Assembly (NCBI RefSeq): GCF_000620305.1
Contig: NZ_JHVU01000018.1
Location: 62,001-126,000 of the forward strand
Length of the DNA stretch: 64,000 nucleotides
Reading direction: 5' to 3'
Source of the DNA: Desulfitibacter alkalitolerans DSM 16504
GTDB taxonomy: Bacteria; Bacillota; DSM-16504; Desulfitibacterales; Desulfitibacteraceae
Shown here: piece by piece, positions 9,586 through 16,670 of the stretch
Position numbering within the stretch: the first letter of the stretch is position 1
Layout of the letters: each line of letters starts with the position of its first letter
Program-made: the position numbers and the translations under genes
Notes under the pieces: generated by a model
Told to the model about the DNA's origin: nothing
Database searches by the model: none
Seen by the model: only the letters and a program-made list of their open reading frames with translations

Positions 9586-11121
9586 CTACAATTTCAACTT
9601 TTCTACCATTGCTTCAAGTCTGGCAATGGTTTGTTTTTTATGCGCCATCTCTTTTGATGTCTTGTTTATCATAACGTTTAGATAATCCCAGAAGGCAGCA
9701 GTCATATTGCTTTCATTAATAGCAAAGATGAAGGATGGTACTGAAGTTTTCCCAACAAGCACTCCAACGTCCTCTTTGGCATAAACCATGCAGCCTGGCA
9801 ATTGGTTGTTATTTGCCAGATGTACATTATAGTTTTCAAAGGTTCTAAGAAGTCTGATAATATTAAGAAAATGACTGCTTATTTCCTCAGCTGTATAAAA
9901 CAGCGGGGCATCACCAAGCATATCAGAAAAACTGATCATTACTTTTCCGGCTTTAATATCCTCCAGGTCAGGGATGGTGATTATTTCAGTGAAACTGCAC
10001 TTCTGCAAGCTTTCTTCGAAATTCTTGATGCGCATTTTATGGTAGGGCAGTAATTTGTCTTTTTTATTATCATCTATTCTTGAGTGAATGCTTTCTGCCG
10101 CATCAACAGGCAGGGTTATACTTGAAAGGGCATCTGTCTTGATAATTGCATTGGAACCTTCATTTTCAAATTCAGACAGGACAGATAAGTATTCACCTTT
10201 ACTAAAGGGGGTAAATATGTGCATCAGCGGCCGGCAGAGGGCAAGAAAATCGTTAAATTCATCAGTAAGTGCCAGAACCGTGCGTTTATCTGTAATAATA
10301 AAATTAGCTGTATTTTTTGATCCATTTACTATAGAGTTTGAAATAACAGCAGCAGTATTCGGGGCAATAAATAATGTACGTCTAAATACACCATCACGAG
10401 TTTTGGGATAATAATAAGGCTCAATAGCACCAGTCATATAAATTGGGACCCATTGTTTAATTGCATAGAACATTTCGTCAAGATTGCGGTTTACTGTATG
10501 AATTATCTTTATCTTATTCCCCTTTATTATTATCTGGGACAAAAGAGATGTCCATTTTGCTGTAAACTCACGGTTATCCGTTAACCACTCCATGTCCTCA
10601 TCACTGTGTAAAAGCAGGGTTTGTGGGCTTTTGTTTTTTAATACAAGAGAGAGAAATTTGATTACTGCGTTTTGTTTGCCTTCAATACCATACAATATCT
10701 CCTGGTTAGCTGCTGTGCTTTCGGATATGTTTGGAAGATCAATGTATGCAGCATGAGACGGCTTTTTAAATTTAAAATCTTTAAAGCCTTCAAGAAAATT
10801 TTCAAGGGGTCTGGAATTATCTATTTCCTCTTCAGAAAACCAATTATATAAAAGATCCACCATTGTTTCATTAAATTCTGGCACAAGCCTTGAGGTGTTT
10901 TTTATAGTCTCAAACAGCACGTTCTTTTGATATTGGGCACTGCAATTCCTGGAAAAATATTCTGCCATTGCTTTTATGTAATTCTCATTTTTTGCAGGGG
11001 TGCGTATACCCCGGCGCAAACGGCTGACAAATGATGGATCAAGTGCAATATTCCTGGCAAGAAGGCTGTTTGGAGTATTAGTAATATTCATGAGCAAATC
11101 AAGCTTTTCAAAAAATTTCAT
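9586..11121 (-). CDS. Large HTH (XRE-like) regulatory protein, 511 aa, unknown effector domain
   Basis: The N-terminus (NSLLARNIALDPSFVSRLRRG) reads as a Cro/C1-type helix-turn-helix with the usual SFVSRLRRG recognition helix. The remaining 430 residues match no family I can name. They contain no obvious membrane helix and end in a short coiled coil (KKQTIARLEAMVEKLKL). Probably a cytoplasmic DNA-binding protein with a ligand- or partner-sensing domain. It is divergent from the 100-aa gene and faces a perfect palindrome in the shared promoter region. Convergent with the SLH gene, leaving 98 bases between stops. ATG 11121 is chosen over 11130 because it begins the conserved-looking MKFFEKLDLL. 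Confidence 0.75.
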   Translation of the reverse strand: MKFFEKLDLLMNITNTPNSLLARNIALDPSFVSRLRRGIRTPAKNENYIKAMAEYFSRNCSAQYQKNVLFETIKNTSRLVPEFNETMVDLLYNWFSEEEIDNSRPLENFLEGFKDFKFKKPSHAAYIDLPNISESTAANQEILYGIEGKQNAVIKFLSLVLKNKSPQTLLLHSDEDMEWLTDNREFTAKWTSLLSQIIIKGNKIKIIHTVNRNLDEMFYAIKQWVPIYMTGAIEPYYYPKTRDGVFRRTLFIAPNTAAVISNSIVNGSKNTANFIITDKRTVLALTDEFNDFLALCRPLMHIFTPFSKGEYLSVLSEFENEGSNAIIKTDALSSITLPVDAAESIHSRIDDNKKDKLLPYHKMRIKNFEESLQKCSFTEIITIPDLEDIKAGKVMISFSDMLGDAPLFYTAEEISSHFLNIIRLLRTFENYNVHLANNNQLPGCMVYAKEDVGVLVGKTSVPSFIFAINESNMTAAFWDYLNVMINKTSKEMAHKKQTIARLEAMVEKLKL

Positions 11122-11170
11122 GTGTACCACCTCATAATCAATATACCACCTCTTTAAAATTCAAACAATA

Positions 11171-11195
11171 TACATGGCACAATTTGTGCCATGTA
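11171..11195. promoter_or_regulatory. Perfect 11-bp-arm palindrome in divergent promoter region (candidate operator)
   Basis: TACATGGCACA (11171-11181), a 3-base centre, then TGTGCCATGTA (11185-11195). It lies 50 bases upstream of the leftward HTH gene and 76 upstream of the rightward gene, where an autoregulatory operator is expected. Seen directly; the binding protein is inferred. Confidence 0.65.
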
Positions 11196-11270
11196 TTTGT
11201 CATTGCCATGTCATGTAAAGATATTTTAAATAAGAAGAAAGCTGATAAAATTAAGCTAGAGGTGGTTTTA

Positions 11271-11573
11271 ATGAGTATCGACATTAAATTGAAAACAGGT
11301 TTTTTTAAAACCCAGTTGTATAGTCTTGGTGTTTGCCAGAATCAGCTAACCCTGATACCAAAAGAAAACAACGGGCTTAATAAGATCATCATAACAGCTA
11401 AAGAGTTAATCTCCGTAACTGTGTTCAAGCGGGATTTAAAAGCAGTTGAACTGGAAATCAAGACAAGGGATGGTACTTACATTGCAAACATCGGTGCAAA
11501 GACCAGCCTGGAGGAAATTCTTTTCACTTTTACAGGTGAATTTGGCAAAAAGCTTACAGTAACTAATATTTGA
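11271..11573 (+). CDS. Conserved-looking 100-aa protein, unknown function
   Basis: Small soluble protein starting MSIDIKLKTGFF, with a GAGGTGG ribosome site 7 bases upstream. Alternating hydrophobic and polar residues suggest an all-beta fold with a C-terminal helix (TSLEEILFTFTGEF), reminiscent of PH-like or SHOCT-associated small domains, but no family is recognised. It shares a divergent promoter region with the HTH protein and precedes the membrane LuxR-type regulator by about 70 bases, so the three may form one regulatory unit. An in-frame TTG at 11184 inside the palindrome is rejected as a start. Confidence 0.65.
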   Translation: MSIDIKLKTGFFKTQLYSLGVCQNQLTLIPKENNGLNKIIITAKELISVTVFKRDLKAVELEIKTRDGTYIANIGAKTSLEEILFTFTGEFGKKLTVTNI

Positions 11574-11642
11574 GCTCAAGCACTATTAGTATTATTAATA
11601 AGTTTTGGATTGTTAAGTACTAAAAAATGGGAGATGGTTTCC

Positions 11643-13064
11643 TTGGTTGCAACTCAAAAGTATGTTGTTTTGTCTATAGGGCTGTATTTTGGTTGGTTGT
11701 TGTCTGTTCCCTTTAATGGACCAATTATCTATGCTATTATGGCATCCAATGAAATAAATATATCAATACCTGCAATTTACATATTTGCCCATGCACTAGG
11801 ACTGTTAACTATTGGAATTATGGTAAAAAAAGCTGAGCATTGGAGAAGCTTGATTATATATGGAGGCGCTTTGTCATTAGTTCTAGGATTACTGGTATTA
11901 TTTATGCCACCAGTAATGTGGCCTTTTATCTATACAATTATTGGTTTTTGTTCTGCCATGTTTGTTTTAGGGTGGAGCTACCCTTATGCTCATGGTATTG
12001 ATAATAAGAGCAGAATGAAGCACATGGCCCTGGCAATAATTCTTGCCAACATTGTATATGTTGTTTTAAATGTTCTGCTAACTATCTTAAATCTCCAGTT
12101 GGTGTATATTATGGCTTTATTATCCGTGGCAGGGGCTTTAAGATTTTCCAAATTGTTAACCAGGGTAGATTTTGAAAATATCCGAAATAGCAATAATGGT
12201 AAATTAAAGGAACTTCCGGTTTTTCCAGGGGTATTTATGTTAATAGTAAGTCTATTAATTTTTGGTCTTTATATTAATGGTGGGTTCATGTATCAGGTGA
12301 TGTATCCGTCCCTGGCAAAGTACGAAAATGTAGCGGTTTTTTATAGAAGTCTGCCGTATATAGCCGTACTGGCAGTCATGTGGCGTTATGGCAATGTCCT
12401 TCAAAAACAACTGCCCATTTATATGGGAGTATCCTTTATGGGTCTGGCATTTATATCATTTTTGCTGCTGCACAATACTCTTCCAGGTTTTTTTCTGACA
12501 GAGACCTTGATACAGTCCTCCTTTGCCCTATTAGATCTTTTCTTTTTTACAATACTGGGGGATATTTCTGCAATGAATAGGGAGCCTATTAGAACATTTT
12601 GTTTTGGTATGACAGCCACAGTTGGTGCTATTCTAGTGGGAGGGCTTTTAGGTGAACAGCTTATGATTATTGGGGAGAGGTATTATTTATTTACTGCCAT
12701 GTTTGCTCTTTCAGCCATTTTTTTAACTTTTTTGATTATCCCGTGGATGTTTGAAAAAATAGACCATATTTACAACAGTATCAATGATAAGGGAATTAAT
12801 AACCAGCAAACAAACATGGAGATATTTCAAAGTGTTTTTGCGACCCATTCACTTACGGCAAGAGAAATAGAAATAGTAGAATATTTGCTTCAGGGTCTTA
12901 CCAATAAACAAATAGCAGCAGAGTTATATGTGAGTGAAAACACTCTCAAAACCCATATCAAAAACATCTATTATAAACTGCAAATCAGCAGCAGACGGGA
13001 ACTAATGCACAAAGTTCTTGAAAATAAAGAAAATCACCCCTTGGGATTAATAAATCACCCTTAG
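11643..13064 (+). CDS. Membrane-embedded LuxR-family regulator (multi-TM sensor plus C-terminal HTH)
   Basis: The first 385 residues form about twelve hydrophobic helices resembling an MFS-like fold. The last 70 residues are a classic GerE/LuxR helix-turn-helix (LTAREIEIVEYLLQGLTNKQ, then LYVSENTLKTHIKNIYYKL). Such fusions occur in anaerobic Actinobacteria and Clostridia; the membrane part is presumed to sense or bind a small molecule while the HTH acts from the membrane. There is no receiver domain. The start is uncertain: TTG 11643 lies 9 bases after GGGAG, while ATG 11634 and TTG 11610 have poor spacing. The stop codon lies inside the terminator hairpin. Confidence 0.85.
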   Translation: MVATQKYVVLSIGLYFGWLLSVPFNGPIIYAIMASNEINISIPAIYIFAHALGLLTIGIMVKKAEHWRSLIIYGGALSLVLGLLVLFMPPVMWPFIYTIIGFCSAMFVLGWSYPYAHGIDNKSRMKHMALAIILANIVYVVLNVLLTILNLQLVYIMALLSVAGALRFSKLLTRVDFENIRNSNNGKLKELPVFPGVFMLIVSLLIFGLYINGGFMYQVMYPSLAKYENVAVFYRSLPYIAVLAVMWRYGNVLQKQLPIYMGVSFMGLAFISFLLLHNTLPGFFLTETLIQSSFALLDLFFFTILGDISAMNREPIRTFCFGMTATVGAILVGGLLGEQLMIIGERYYLFTAMFALSAIFLTFLIIPWMFEKIDHIYNSINDKGINNQQTNMEIFQSVFATHSLTAREIEIVEYLLQGLTNKQIAAELYVSENTLKTHIKNIYYKLQISSRRELMHKVLENKENHPLGLINHP

Positions 13065-13078
13065 GGGTGATTGTTTTT
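13053..13078 (+). terminator. Rho-independent terminator overlapping the LuxR-type stop codon
   Basis: AATCACCC (13053-13060) and GGGTGATT (13065-13072) with TTAG loop, then GTTTTT. The TAG stop (13062-13064) is in the loop. Nearly the same hairpin sequence as the terminator at 4374. Confidence 0.8.
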
Positions 13079-13149
13079 ATAGTCAAAAAAAGTAAGTATT
13101 TATTTTAATAGATCAAAAAGTGGGTGAGTAAGAGAAGGAGAGTGGATGT

Positions 13150-13239
13150 ATGGATGAACAAAGCCGTAAAATAATCATCTATTCTATTGTTATTATAAGT
13201 ATAACTATTTTAACTGTGTATATGCTCAGTAGTTTTTAA
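13150..13239 (+). CDS. 29-aa single-pass membrane peptide
   Basis: ATG with GAGAAGGAGAG upstream encodes MDEQSRKIIIYSIVIISITI and ends VYMLSSF. A short charged N-terminus is followed by one hydrophobic helix of about 20 residues. The next small gene starts 23 bases later with its own AAGGAGG, suggesting a two-gene unit. Function unknown; it could be a regulatory or stress micropeptide. Confidence 0.55.
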   Translation: MDEQSRKIIIYSIVIISITILTVYMLSSF

Positions 13240-13261
13240 GAAGAAGGAGGTAGGGCAATTG

Positions 13262-13438
13262 ATGAACTCGGACCAATCATTTTCATTTTTAATTAGAATA
13301 TGGAAGGATGATGAAAATCGAAGTGCAGGGCAAATTGAAAATATTCTAACTAAAGAAAGACTTTATTTTGAAGGATTGGAAAACCTGCAGGTTACCCTGG
13401 AAAGCTTACTGGAAGAAAAAAGGGACAGAGAAGCTTAA
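13262..13438 (+). CDS. 58-aa hypothetical protein
   Basis: ATG 13262 follows AAGGAGG (13244-13250). The product is acidic and mostly helical (ENLQVTLESLLEEKRDREA at its end), soluble, with no family recognised. Its first part (SFSFLIRIWKDDEN) resembles the start of small proteins of unknown function in Bacillota, but I cannot assign it. It follows the membrane peptide closely and lies 160 bases upstream of cwlD. Confidence 0.55.
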   Translation: MNSDQSFSFLIRIWKDDENRSAGQIENILTKERLYFEGLENLQVTLESLLEEKRDREA

Positions 13439-13600
13439 TTCAGTCAAAAAGCAGAATAAATGCTAAATTATATCAGGAAATAAATACCTTAGCATGTTAA
13501 CTCTATCCTGGTTCTGTACCTCCAAACCATGGGAATATAATCTCTTAGGATTGTTATATTAAGGTTTTTTATATACGAATTGAAGGTAGGGGGGATCCAG

Positions 13601-14305
13601 GTGAAAAAAGCAGGCTATTTATTGGCTGCAAAATGGCTTATCTGTCTAATTGTTCTTGTGTGCTTGATAGGTTCTGTTATATTTATGGTTTTAAGAAGTA
13701 TACCAGAAAAGGCAAAAACTTCAGAGAAGCCGGAAATAGAGATGCGAGGGGATATTAAAGTAGTCATTGACCCAGGTCATGGCGGAATAGACTCTGGAAC
13801 TCATGATGGGGATGGCTTCCTTGAAAAAGACATTACCCTGGATATTGGACTGAAAATGCGTGAGTATCTGTTAACACAAGGTGTACCAGTTATCATGACC
13901 AGGGAAACAGATGATGATGTTAGTGATATAGATGGGCGTGGCAGACACCGCAGGGATCTGGAAAGACGGGTGAAAATAATTAACCAGGGGACATTAGGTG
14001 TGAGTATTCATGTAAATTCAACCAGCAGTCCCACAGAAAAAGGTTTTATAGTTTTTTATCCTAAAGATAGTAAGGAAGGAAAAGCATTAGCAGAAAAAGC
14101 CATTAAGGCGCTAACTCCTATTGGGCATCCAAATCATGATTTTCCTGTTCCCAAGAAAAATATATTTATATTGAGAAATGCCCAGGTGCCCGTAATACTT
14201 GTAGAAGTAGGGTTTATGTCTAACCTGGAAGATAAGAATAAACTTGGAGATCTATCTTATCGCCAAAAAATTGCAGAAGCACTAGGCCAGGCAGTTATTG
14301 AATAG
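13601..14305 (+). CDS. cwlD: N-acetylmuramoyl-L-alanine amidase CwlD (spore cortex)
   Basis: Zinc amidase (Amidase_3) that trims peptides from muramic acid; in Bacillus, CwlD makes muramic-delta-lactam in the spore cortex. Visible are an N-terminal membrane anchor (residues about 8-30), VIDPGHGGIDSGT with the first zinc His, the Glu of LEKDITL, MTRETDDD, the cortex-type RRDLERRVKIIN, SIHVNS with the second His, and VEVGFMSN with the catalytic Glu. At 234 aa it matches CwlD rather than larger autolysins. GTG 13601 is chosen because GGGGGG lies 7 bases upstream; the in-frame TTG 13580 lies before that site. Confidence 0.88.
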   Translation: MKKAGYLLAAKWLICLIVLVCLIGSVIFMVLRSIPEKAKTSEKPEIEMRGDIKVVIDPGHGGIDSGTHDGDGFLEKDITLDIGLKMREYLLTQGVPVIMTRETDDDVSDIDGRGRHRRDLERRVKIINQGTLGVSIHVNSTSSPTEKGFIVFYPKDSKEGKALAEKAIKALTPIGHPNHDFPVPKKNIFILRNAQVPVILVEVGFMSNLEDKNKLGDLSYRQKIAEALGQAVIE

Positions 14306-14428
14306 AAGTAATTTAAAAATTTATTACAAGGATTTTCCTTATAAGTGTAGAATTGAGTAGAAAGAAACGGTAAAAACAAGGTGATTATTGGTAATAATAT
14401 TAGAAAAGAGAAAATAGAGGTTAGATAT

Positions 14429-14731
14429 ATGGAGAAAAGTAGAAGTATACCTGCCTGGCTGAAACCTTTTTTTTGGGATGTGGATGTTAAACAGCTAGAT
14501 CTAAAACAACATCAAATATTCATTATTGAAAGGCTTCTAAATGAAGGAGACCATAAGGCTTTAGGTTGGTTATTTAAGACTTATCCAATTGAAGATATTA
14601 AAACGGTTGTGTCAACCAGTAAGAAGCTTTCTTTGAAAACAGCTAGATGCTGGCAGAACTATTTTGGTTTAAGTGAGGAGGAAATGCGGTGTTTTGGGAG
14701 ATACTGGATAAGCCCAGACAGGTATTGTTAA
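14429..14731 (+). CDS. DUF6922-like protein, probable antitoxin partner of AbiEii-type toxin
   Basis: 100-aa protein beginning MEKSRSIPAWLKPFFWDVDV. The FFWDVD...LD opening and mostly helical body match the small protein that commonly precedes AbiEii-like nucleotidyltransferases. It overlaps the next gene by 43 bases, and the AGGAGG used by that gene is inside its coding region, so the two are translationally coupled. ATG 14429 is chosen over GTG 14381 because AGAGG lies upstream and the family start aligns. Presumed role: neutralising the downstream enzyme. Confidence 0.75.
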   Translation: MEKSRSIPAWLKPFFWDVDVKQLDLKQHQIFIIERLLNEGDHKALGWLFKTYPIEDIKTVVSTSKKLSLKTARCWQNYFGLSEEEMRCFGRYWISPDRYC

Positions 14732-15336
14732 GCAGATTAGTTTCTGAAATGGATGTACCAGAAAGCTATCTAGCAGGCGGCACAGCGTTGGCCCTGATGA
14801 TTGGACATAGGGATTCTTACGATTTTGATTGGTTTACCCCTAAAGAATTTGATCCAGAGGATGTTTACCGGAGCCTTTCCAGGCTAGGGGATAGTATGAT
14901 TACTGACATGAAAAAGGGAACATTACATGCATTGGTTGATGGTATAAGGGTAACATGGCTGTGGTATCCCAACCCATTACTTGAGCCTCTTATACATGAG
15001 GATGAGATAAAAGGCTTAAAAATGGCTTCATTACTGGATATAGGTCTGATGAAATGGTCAGCCATTAGCGGTCGGGGGGCCATGCGGGATTTTGTTGATC
15101 TTTTTATGATCTGTCAAAAGGGTTATAGTTTAAAGGAAATGTTAGGGCTTTTCTCTGAAAAGTACCCAAATGCAAATATAAATTACTACCATATGGTTAA
15201 GAGTTTGTCATATTTTGAGGACGCAGAAAATGACCTAATGCCGAGGATGCTGATCCCTATAAAATGGGATCAGGTAAAGGATTTCTTTTTGGTTGAACAA
15301 AAGGAACTTTTAGACAGGGTGAGGTTGGATGATTGA
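14689..15336 (+). CDS. AbiEii/AbiGii-type nucleotidyltransferase toxin
   Basis: 215-aa DUF1814-type nucleotidyltransferase. The fold signature is intact: YLAGGTALALMIGHR followed by SYDFDWF (nucleotide-binding Gly loop and metal Asp pair) and later GLKMASLLDIGLMKWSAI and RDFVDLFMI. Proteins of this family are toxins of AbiE-like systems that arrest growth or block phage, in some members by modifying tRNA. GTG 14689 has AGGAGG 7 bases upstream inside the preceding gene. The neighbourhood has no obvious phage genes, so this may be a stand-alone defence or stabilisation pair. Confidence 0.85.
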   Translation: MFWEILDKPRQVLLSRLVSEMDVPESYLAGGTALALMIGHRDSYDFDWFTPKEFDPEDVYRSLSRLGDSMITDMKKGTLHALVDGIRVTWLWYPNPLLEPLIHEDEIKGLKMASLLDIGLMKWSAISGRGAMRDFVDLFMICQKGYSLKEMLGLFSEKYPNANINYYHMVKSLSYFEDAENDLMPRMLIPIKWDQVKDFFLVEQKELLDRVRLDD

Positions 15337-15438
15337 CAAATTATTATAAACTGGGCAGCCAAGTTTTGGGTTATTGCCCAGGTTTTCTTTAATACTATGA
15401 TAATTTGTCTATATTAAAAACATCTCAAGGAGTTGGAC

Positions 15439-16122
15439 ATGAAGATACTGAAAAACGACTGGGCTCCTTTATTAGAACAGGAATTCCAGAAGCCCTATTA
15501 TCTATCCCTGAGGGAATTTTTAATCGGGGAATACAAAAATCGAACCATTTATCCAGATAAACATAATATATTTAATGCCCTGCACTTTACGCCTTATTCC
15601 AAGACAAAGGTGGTCATCCTAGGACAGGACCCCTATCATGGAAAGGGACAGGCCCATGGACTAAGCTTCTCAGTTCAACCAGGAGTGATTCCACCCCCTT
15701 CCCTGCAGAACATTTTTAAGGAGTTAGAAAGTGATGTAGGCTGCAGCATTCCAAATCATGGATATCTAGTTCAATGGGCTGAACAGGGAGTTTTGCTGTT
15801 AAATGCTGTATTGACTGTACGTGCTGGTGAGGCAAATTCTCATCGAGGTAAGGGCTGGGAAAACTTTACTGATAAGGTTATCTCCTTATTAAATGAAAGA
15901 GAAGAGCCAGTTGTTTTTATCCTATGGGGCAAGCATGCCCAGGAAAAGCAGCAGCTTATTACATCATCCCAGCATCTGGTTATAAAAAGTCCCCATCCAA
16001 GTCCCTTTTCTGCACCAAGGGGCTTTTTCGGAAGCAGGCCCTTTTCCAGAGCAAACAGCTTCCTCAATAAAAATGGACAGCAGGAAATTAGCTGGCAGCT
16101 TCCAAAGGAAGTCAGTCTATAA
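15439..16122 (+). CDS. ung: Uracil-DNA glycosylase (family 1)
   Basis: Removes uracil from DNA, starting base-excision repair. The family 1 motifs are complete: water-activating GQDPYHG near residue 60, [25 protein letters not shown], and the DNA-inserting loop [13 protein letters not shown]. Length 227 aa is normal. ATG 15439 lies 7 bases after AAGGAG; the upstream TTG 15433 would start within that site. It follows the toxin pair by about 100 bases, which contain an AT-rich stretch and no clear terminator. Confidence 0.96.
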   Translation: MKILKNDWAPLLEQEFQKPYYLSLREFLIGEYKNRTIYPDKHNIFNALHFTPYSKTKVVILGQDPYHGKGQAHGLSFSVQPGVIPPPSLQNIFKELESDVGCSIPNHGYLVQWAEQGVLLLNAVLTVRAGEANSHRGKGWENFTDKVISLLNEREEPVVFILWGKHAQEKQQLITSSQHLVIKSPHPSPFSAPRGFFGSRPFSRANSFLNKNGQQEISWQLPKEVSL

Positions 16123-16173
16123 GGAGTTATTGCTTTAACTAGAGTAATTAAATCAGAAGGGAGGTTTAATATA

Positions 16174-16485
16174 ATGAGCAAAGCAAGGGAAACGGTTCAA
16201 AAATATTATGACTTTTTCCAATCAGCCCATGAAGAAGGAGCATTAGATGCGAAAACAAAGAAACTGCTGCATATTGCAACAGTACTTGCCATGGGTTGCG
16301 AGCATTGAGTTGAAAATCAGCTTGCAGTTGCAAGAAGAATGGGCATCACAGAGGAAGAGCTTGCTGAAACTATTCAGGTAGTGTCTTCAGTTTCAGCCGG
16401 TATCATTACAGCCATGTCTATGAGAGCCCAAAAAAGGTCTGAACCTGAGCAAAAGGGAAACCTAGCTGATATTTATAAAAAGTGA
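16174..16485 (+). CDS. AhpD-like (carboxymuconolactone decarboxylase fold) selenoprotein with CxxU motif
   Basis: One 104-codon frame interrupted only by TGA at 16306-16308 (codon 45). The sequence before is ATVLAMGCEH, after it VENQLAVARRMGITEEELAE. AhpD-fold proteins carry a catalytic CxxC exactly here, so the TGA sits on the second Cys, giving C-E-H-Sec. The frame continues through an AhpD-like helical C-terminus to TGA 16483. A short hairpin 13 bases after the TGA fits a bacterial SECIS. Known of the family: peroxidase-reducing or disulfide-exchange activity. Inferred: a cytoplasmic redox selenoenzyme. The alternative is a nonsense pseudogene, which the intact downstream frame makes less likely. 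GGGAGG lies upstream of ATG 16174. Confidence 0.8.
16306..16345 (+). promoter_or_regulatory. UGA codon and candidate bacterial SECIS hairpin
   Basis: After TGA 16306-16308, CTTG (16321-16324) and CAAG (16331-16334) enclose CAGTTG, which contains the G-U typical of SECIS apical loops, 16 bases after the UGA. The stem can zip to 6 bp with a 2-base loop. Distance and loop fit bacterial SECIS rules, but the stem is short. Confidence 0.55.
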
Positions 16486-16514
16486 GACGAGAACATATTA
16501 AAATGCAGATAAGA

Positions 16515-16555
16515 AATGCCCCTCTTGCAAAATATGCAGGGGCATTCTAATTTTT
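16515..16555. terminator. Bidirectional-looking terminator
   Basis: AATGCCCCT (16515-16523) pairs with AGGGGCATT (16538-16546) around a 14-base loop, followed by CTAATTTTT. It sits between the selenoprotein gene and the convergent diguanylate cyclase. Confidence 0.7.
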
Positions 16556-16670
16556 AAAGTTTCTCGGGCAGGTATAGTGCCTATTCCTTTACAGGCTCAT
16601 TACCAATAATATGCTGGTTTAGAATTATCTCAAGTTTATGAGATGACATTTTTCCATAAAGGTAGCGTTA

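Noticed and set aside
9586-11130. Rightward frames inside the large HTH gene as separate genes
   Set aside because: Short, without ribosome sites or family features, while the leftward frame is continuous and has an HTH motif.
11184-11270. Extended N-terminus of the 100-aa protein starting at TTG 11184
   Set aside because: That start lies inside the palindrome and lacks a ribosome site; ATG 11271 has GAGGTGG.
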